Assembly: GCF_946481715.1 (NCBI RefSeq)
Contig: NZ_CAMLOV010000117.1
Span: 1 to 18,094, forward strand
Reading direction: 5' to 3'
DNA length: 18,094 nt
Origin: an uncultured Mucilaginibacter sp.
GTDB taxonomy: Bacteria; Bacteroidota; Bacteroidia; Sphingobacteriales; Sphingobacteriaceae
The translations under genes and the position numbers were made by a program. Of the stretch, positions 15,264 through 18,094 are shown piece by piece. The notes below the pieces were generated by a model, which ran no database searches, had not been told where the DNA came from, and saw nothing but the letters and a program-made list of their open reading frames with translations. The stretch's first letter is position 1. Every line of letters starts with the position of its first letter.

Positions 15264-16364
15264 TTACCTCACGTTCTTCCTTCTGTTCCTGGCGTAGTCC
15301 TCAAAAATGTATTCGCCGAGGTTGTTTAGCGAGCTGTAAAACGCTTTGCCGCCATTGGTCTCGGTAAATTTACGTACAAATTGCTGCAGGTAAGGGTCCT
15401 TCGCTATCATAAACGTGGTGATAGGGATCTTTAGCCTTTTGCACTGCGCCGCCATGTTCAGCGTTTTGTTCACCACTTTCCTATCAAGCCCGATACTGTT
15501 TTTATAATACTTGGTGCCCTCTTTTAAGCAGGTAGGCTTGCCATCGGTTATCATAAATATTTGCTTGTTGTGCGTTTTACGGCGGCGAAGCATATCAGTG
15601 GCCAGCTCCAGCCCGGCGTAGGTATTGGTATGGTAAGGGCCAACTTGCAAATATGGCAGATCCTGCAGCGTTACCGGCCAGGCATCGTTGCCGAAGACCA
15701 CAATGTCCAAAGTATCTTTAGGGTACTTGGTGCGGATAAGTTCTGCCAGTGCCATCGCTACTTTTTTGGCGGGGGTTATCCTGTCCTCGCCATAGAGGAT
15801 CATGGAGTGCGAAATATCGATCATCAGCACGGTAGAGGTGAGGGTTTTGTAATCCATTTCCTCCACTTCCAGGTCGCGCTCGGTCATCATAAAATCGTTG
15901 CCTATGCCGTGGTTTACCTGCGCGTTCTGGATAGATTGCGTCATATCTATCTGATCCAGGCTGTCGCCAAACTCAAATTCGCGGCGCTCGGCGTTTTTTT
16001 CGTCGCCCTGCCCGCTTTGCGGCGAACGGTGGTTGCCCTTCCCCGATTTTTTTAGCTTGCCGAAAATTTCTTCCAGTGCCGACTGCCGGATGCTCTGCTC
16101 CGTTTTGGCCGTAATGCTCATCTCGCCGCTTTGGTTGTCCTCACTCAGGTAGCCTTTTTGCTTCAGCTCGTCAATGAAATCGCCCATGCCATACTCATCG
16201 TTGGTAAGGTTGTATTGCTTATCCAGTTCGTTTAGCCAGGCCAGGGCTTCGCCTGCATCACCGGCGGTGTAGTTAAGCAGCTCCAGGAATAATTTTAGTA
16301 ATTCTTCAAATCCGCCTTTGGGGATTTGGTTGGGTTTGAACTTAGAAAATCCGTAACCACGCAT
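15264..16364 (-). CDS. VWA-domain protein, partner of the AAA+ ATPase
   Basis: A 366-residue cytoplasmic protein. The N-terminal half (1-165) is helical and charged, with a low-complexity stretch KKSGKGNHRSPQSGQG (105-120). The C-terminal half is a von Willebrand A domain (about 177-350) with a complete MIDAS metal site: DISHS at 183-187, Thr246/Thr248 in HTNTYAG and Asp274 in ITDGKP. No signal peptide or membrane segment is seen. In MoxR-VWA, ChlI-ChlD and RavA-ViaA systems the VWA protein links the ATPase ring to its substrate. Here the VWA gene comes first and the ATPase gene follows after 129 bases filled with repeats, so their expression may be partly uncoupled. Confidence 0.88.
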   Translation of the reverse strand: MRGYGFSKFKPNQIPKGGFEELLKLFLELLNYTAGDAGEALAWLNELDKQYNLTNDEYGMGDFIDELKQKGYLSEDNQSGEMSITAKTEQSIRQSALEEIFGKLKKSGKGNHRSPQSGQGDEKNAERREFEFGDSLDQIDMTQSIQNAQVNHGIGNDFMMTERDLEVEEMDYKTLTSTVLMIDISHSMILYGEDRITPAKKVAMALAELIRTKYPKDTLDIVVFGNDAWPVTLQDLPYLQVGPYHTNTYAGLELATDMLRRRKTHNKQIFMITDGKPTCLKEGTKYYKNSIGLDRKVVNKTLNMAAQCKRLKIPITTFMIAKDPYLQQFVRKFTETNGGKAFYSSLNNLGEYIFEDYARNRRKNVR

Positions 16365-16377
16365 GTTGTACCCTTTC

Positions 16378-16409
16378 TTAGTATAAAGTAACGGATTATT
16401 TTATTCAAA
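16378..16409 (-). promoter_or_regulatory. Possible promoter of the VWA-AAA gene run
   Basis: On the minus strand TTTG (16409-16406) is followed after 20 bases by TATACTAA. The spacing is right for Bacteroidota but the -7 box matches TAnnTTTG poorly. The same bases also read as TTGAAT-N17-TATACT, a sigma70-like pair that Bacteroidota polymerase is not known to prefer. Confidence 0.25.
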
Positions 16410-16462
16410 AGTTTGAGGCGGAAAGTATTTAAACTGAATTGTTAGGCTGATATGACAAAGAA

Positions 16463-16505
16463 CCGGGATTGAACAGATTTATACGATTTTTTGGATTTTG
16501 ATTTG
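16463..16505. repeat. Degenerate GATTT-rich intergenic repeat
   Basis: A run of GGGATTGAAC, AGATTTATAC, GATTTTTTGG, ATTTTGATTT shows a loose 10-base period. It resembles the AAATCC-rich short repeats common between genes in this group. It does not code for protein. Confidence 0.35.
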
Positions 16506-16550
16506 CGGAGGGTTATTAGTTTAAGTAGAAGTTAAAAAACAGGTGGACGA

Positions 16551-16590
16551 AGCTAAAGTCTCCCCTTCCGGGGGAGGTTTAGAGGGGGCT
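16551..16590. terminator. Hairpin repeat after the PfkB gene, possible terminator
   Basis: CTCCCC (16560-16565), loop TTCCG, GGGGAG (16571-16576) lies 29 bases beyond the PfkB stop codon; on that strand the stem is followed by ACTTTAGCTT, a weak U-tract. The flanks (GTCTCCCC ... GGTTTAGAGGGGGCT) match, from memory, a common dispersed element of Sphingobacteriaceae, so it may be both a repeat and a terminator. Confidence 0.45.
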
Positions 16591-16604
16591 ATTTGGCACG
16601 CCGC

Positions 16605-17480
16605 TTACGCAAACTGCGCCACCACCTCATCTACATTATAAACCGGATTGGCGCCGCGCTGGGTGGTTACGTACGCGCCTACCGCGCAGGCTTTGTCGAG
16701 CAGGGGCTGCATCGGGGTATCGTTTAGTAAACCGGTGATAAACGTTGCCAGGAACGAATCGCCTGCGCCAACGGTATCTACCACGTTTACGGTGCAGCCG
16801 GGGTGTTCGTAAAATTCGTAGTCGTTCCAAATAATGGCGCCATGCGCGCCGCGGGTTACGCAGATAATTTTGGTATGGAACTTTTTCTGAAACTCGGTTA
16901 TCTTTTGCTTCAGGTCGCCGTTGCTGCCATGGATAAGCAGCTCGGCCTCTTCCTCGTTCATTTTTATCACGTCGGCACGGGCAGCAAGGGTTTCTATGGT
17001 GTTCATGCCGAAATGTGGCGGGCGCAGGTTTACGTCGAATATTTTTAGGGCTTCGCTTTCGTCCAGCACGTTTAGCAGGGTGTTAAAAGTTGCTTCGTCG
17101 CGGCAGGCCAGGCTGCCAAATACAATGCCGCCCGCCTGTTTTGCCGCCTCCCGCAGTTCGTCGGTAAACCCGATATTATCCCACGATACCGGCTTTGGTA
17201 TAATATAAGTGGCCTGGTTGTCCTCATCCAACTGTACAGTAACTTCGCAGGTAGGGAGGTTCTCATCGCGCTGTAATAGGGGGCTGTATAAGCCGTTTTC
17301 TTTCAAAAAGCCGGTAAGCTCCACGCCCGAAGGATCGAGCCCTACGCTGCTGGCAAACAATACATCGTTGCCCTGTTGCACCAGGTGGCGGGCTACGTTC
17401 ATAGGCGCACCGCCCGCTTTTTTAACATCGCCAAAGGCATCCCATAAAACTTCGCCGAAACATAATACCTGTTTGTTCAT
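16605..17480 (-). CDS. PfkB-family sugar kinase (fructokinase-like)
   Basis: A 291-residue kinase of the PfkB/ribokinase family. The sugar-binding N-terminus GGAPMN (23-28) with NVARHL, the DVNLRPP motif (149-155), the KMNEEEAELL segment (173-182) and the C-terminal anion-hole motif DTVGAGDSF (235-243) with catalytic base Asp241 are all present. The GGAPxNVA form and overall length fit bacterial fructokinases, which convert fructose to fructose 6-phosphate with ATP. Another hexose or a nucleoside is possible. It is cytoplasmic, a single gene, and divergent from the SnoaL-like gene. A weak -7 box (TAGCTTTA) lies upstream, with no good -33 element. Confidence 0.9.
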   Translation of the reverse strand: MNKQVLCFGEVLWDAFGDVKKAGGAPMNVARHLVQQGNDVLFASSVGLDPSGVELTGFLKENGLYSPLLQRDENLPTCEVTVQLDEDNQATYIIPKPVSWDNIGFTDELREAAKQAGGIVFGSLACRDEATFNTLLNVLDESEALKIFDVNLRPPHFGMNTIETLAARADVIKMNEEEAELLIHGSNGDLKQKITEFQKKFHTKIICVTRGAHGAIIWNDYEFYEHPGCTVNVVDTVGAGDSFLATFITGLLNDTPMQPLLDKACAVGAYVTTQRGANPVYNVDEVVAQFA

Positions 17481-17540
17481 AAATTGGTTGTATGATGCGT
17501 AAAGCTAATAAATTTTACGGTTACAGATCGGCAAAAAAAA

Positions 17541-17568
17541 TCGGATTTCGGATTTGCGGCTTCGGATT
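17541..17568. repeat. Heptanucleotide tandem array, TCGGATT type
   Basis: Four contiguous heptamers: TCGGATT, TCGGATT, TGCGGCT, TCGGATT. It lies in the spacer between the divergent PfkB and SnoaL-like genes, ending 28 bases before the start codon at 17597, so it is in or near the promoter or leader. Confidence 0.6.
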
Positions 17569-17596
17569 TACCCCTTTAACCCCTTATCTTAGTTGG

Positions 17597-18022
17597 ATGA
17601 AAAAATATCTTGTCTCTTGCCTCTTTCTTCTTGCCTCTTTCTCCTGCTTCGCGCAAAATAAAGACCGGCAAGCCATCGTCAAACTTATGGCCGACCAGCA
17701 AACCGCCTGGAGCAAAGGCGACCTGGAAGGTTTTATGCAAGGCTACTGGAAGTCGGATTCGCTGATGTTCATCGGCAAGCGCGGCCCGGCCTACGGCTGG
17801 CAAACCACGCTGGATAATTATAAAAAAGGCTACCCTGATAAAGCCGCCATGGGCGAACTTACCTTCCGGTTGGATAAGATAGAACTGCTGGGCAGCAAGG
17901 ATGCCTTTGTAATGGGCGCCTGGAGCCTTAAACGCGAAAAAGATGCCCCCGGCGGGTATTTCACCCTATGGTTTAAAAAGATTGATGGGGTGTGGAAGAT
18001 AGTTTGTGATCATACGAGTTAG
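17597..18022 (+). CDS. Secreted SnoaL/NTF2-like (DUF4440) protein
   Basis: A 141-residue protein. The open frame extends upstream to 17492, but the Met at 17597 begins a good signal peptide (KKY, then a hydrophobic core, cleaved after SCFAQ), while the upstream 35 codons are translated repeat and promoter DNA. The mature part is an NTF2-like cone: IVKLMADQQTAWSKGDLEGFMQGYW, then DSLMFIG, a Trp-Thr-Thr-Leu-x-x-Tyr helix, and strands ending GGYFTLWFKKIDGVWKIVCDHTS. Such proteins bind small molecules or act as accessory domains. No catalytic role can be named. The signal-peptide codons are themselves a heptamer array, and other heptamer arrays lie 5' and 3' of the gene. Confidence 0.85.
   Translation: MKKYLVSCLFLLASFSCFAQNKDRQAIVKLMADQQTAWSKGDLEGFMQGYWKSDSLMFIGKRGPAYGWQTTLDNYKKGYPDKAAMGELTFRLDKIELLGSKDAFVMGAWSLKREKDAPGGYFTLWFKKIDGVWKIVCDHTS
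17609..17643. repeat. Heptanucleotide array inside a signal-peptide coding region
   Basis: Five contiguous heptamers: CTTGTCT, CTTGCCT, CTTTCTT, CTTGCCT, CTTTCTC, consensus CTTGYCT. It shares a 12-base exact match, CTTGTCTCTTGC, with the start of the intergenic array at 15212. Because 7 is not a multiple of 3, the units are read in all three frames and give a Leu/Ser/Phe/Cys-rich hydrophobic core. Confidence 0.5.
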
Positions 18023-18094
18023 ATATGAGATGTGAGATATGAGATATGAGATATGAGATATGAGATATGAGATATGAGATATGAGATATGAGAT
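18023..18094. repeat. Heptanucleotide tandem array, ATATGAG type
   Basis: Ten contiguous copies of ATATGAG, nine exact and the second ATGTGAG, plus two further bases at the window edge. It starts at the base after the stop codon of the SnoaL-like gene. The total length is unknown because it runs off the window. Confidence 0.95.

Noticed and set aside
15561..16055. 164-codon plus-strand open frame
   Set aside because: Lies wholly antisense to the VWA gene, whose MIDAS motifs establish the real frame.
13635..16364. True magnesium chelatase (ChlI/ChlD)
   Set aside because: No tetrapyrrole or cobalamin genes nearby, no ChlH-like subunit, and the domain order fits the wider MoxR/VWA group.
17492..17596. 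N-terminal extension of the SnoaL-like gene
   Set aside because: It would translate heptamer repeat and promoter DNA and bury a clear signal peptide; the Met at 17597 is the better start.
18023..18094. CRISPR array
   Set aside because: Units are 7 bases with no spacers; this is a simple tandem repeat, and no cas genes are present.

Overview
The window looks like chromosomal DNA of a Bacteroidota bacterium, most likely the Sphingobacteriaceae (Mucilaginibacter/Pedobacter-like). This rests on three things. The best promoters fit the Bacteroidota pattern TTTG-N(~20)-TAnnTTTG. Start codons mostly lack a Shine-Dalgarno sequence. The gene families (AQ-cleaved signal peptides, S9 peptidase, CocE hydrolase, DinB, SRPBCC, VWA/AAA pair) and the many short intergenic repeats are typical of that group. 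The genus is inference. There is no rRNA, tRNA, CRISPR array, phage gene or transposase, and no gene-free stretch longer than 300 bases.

Layout. Positions 1-1130 carry two minus-strand genes, an SRPBCC/AHSA1 protein followed by a secreted DinB protein. The first has a near-consensus promoter overlapped by two copies of the same 16-bp palindrome. Positions 1298-2209 hold an exported alpha/beta hydrolase, convergent with an exported TPR protein (2241-4049, minus). Positions 4182-8544 hold a lipoprotein of the S9 (prolyl oligopeptidase) fold, then 5 bases later a sensor histidine kinase, then after a 155-base spacer an OmpR-type response regulator. The S9 protein has lost its catalytic Ser and His, so it is probably a pseudopeptidase, possibly a binding partner of the kinase. 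A cluster of REP-like hairpins (8571-8709) lies between the regulator and a convergent methyltransferase (8725-9342). A secreted CocE/alpha-amino-acid ester hydrolase-like enzyme (9403-11244) ends in another hairpin repeat.

Positions 16364-11382 (minus) form a run of four genes: VWA protein, MoxR/ChlI-type AAA+ ATPase, membrane metallophosphoesterase, and a UbiA-like membrane protein. The last 1.5 kb has a PfkB sugar kinase (minus) divergent from a small secreted SnoaL/NTF2-like protein (plus).

The most unusual feature is a set of heptanucleotide tandem arrays. One lies in the VWA-AAA spacer (CTTGTCT type). A second array of the same type forms the coding sequence of the SnoaL-like signal peptide. 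A TCGGATT array sits just 5' of that gene, and a nearly perfect ATATGAG array starts at the base after its stop codon and runs off the window. Together with at least five other repeat types, these suggest that short repeats are actively reshaping intergenic and even coding DNA here.
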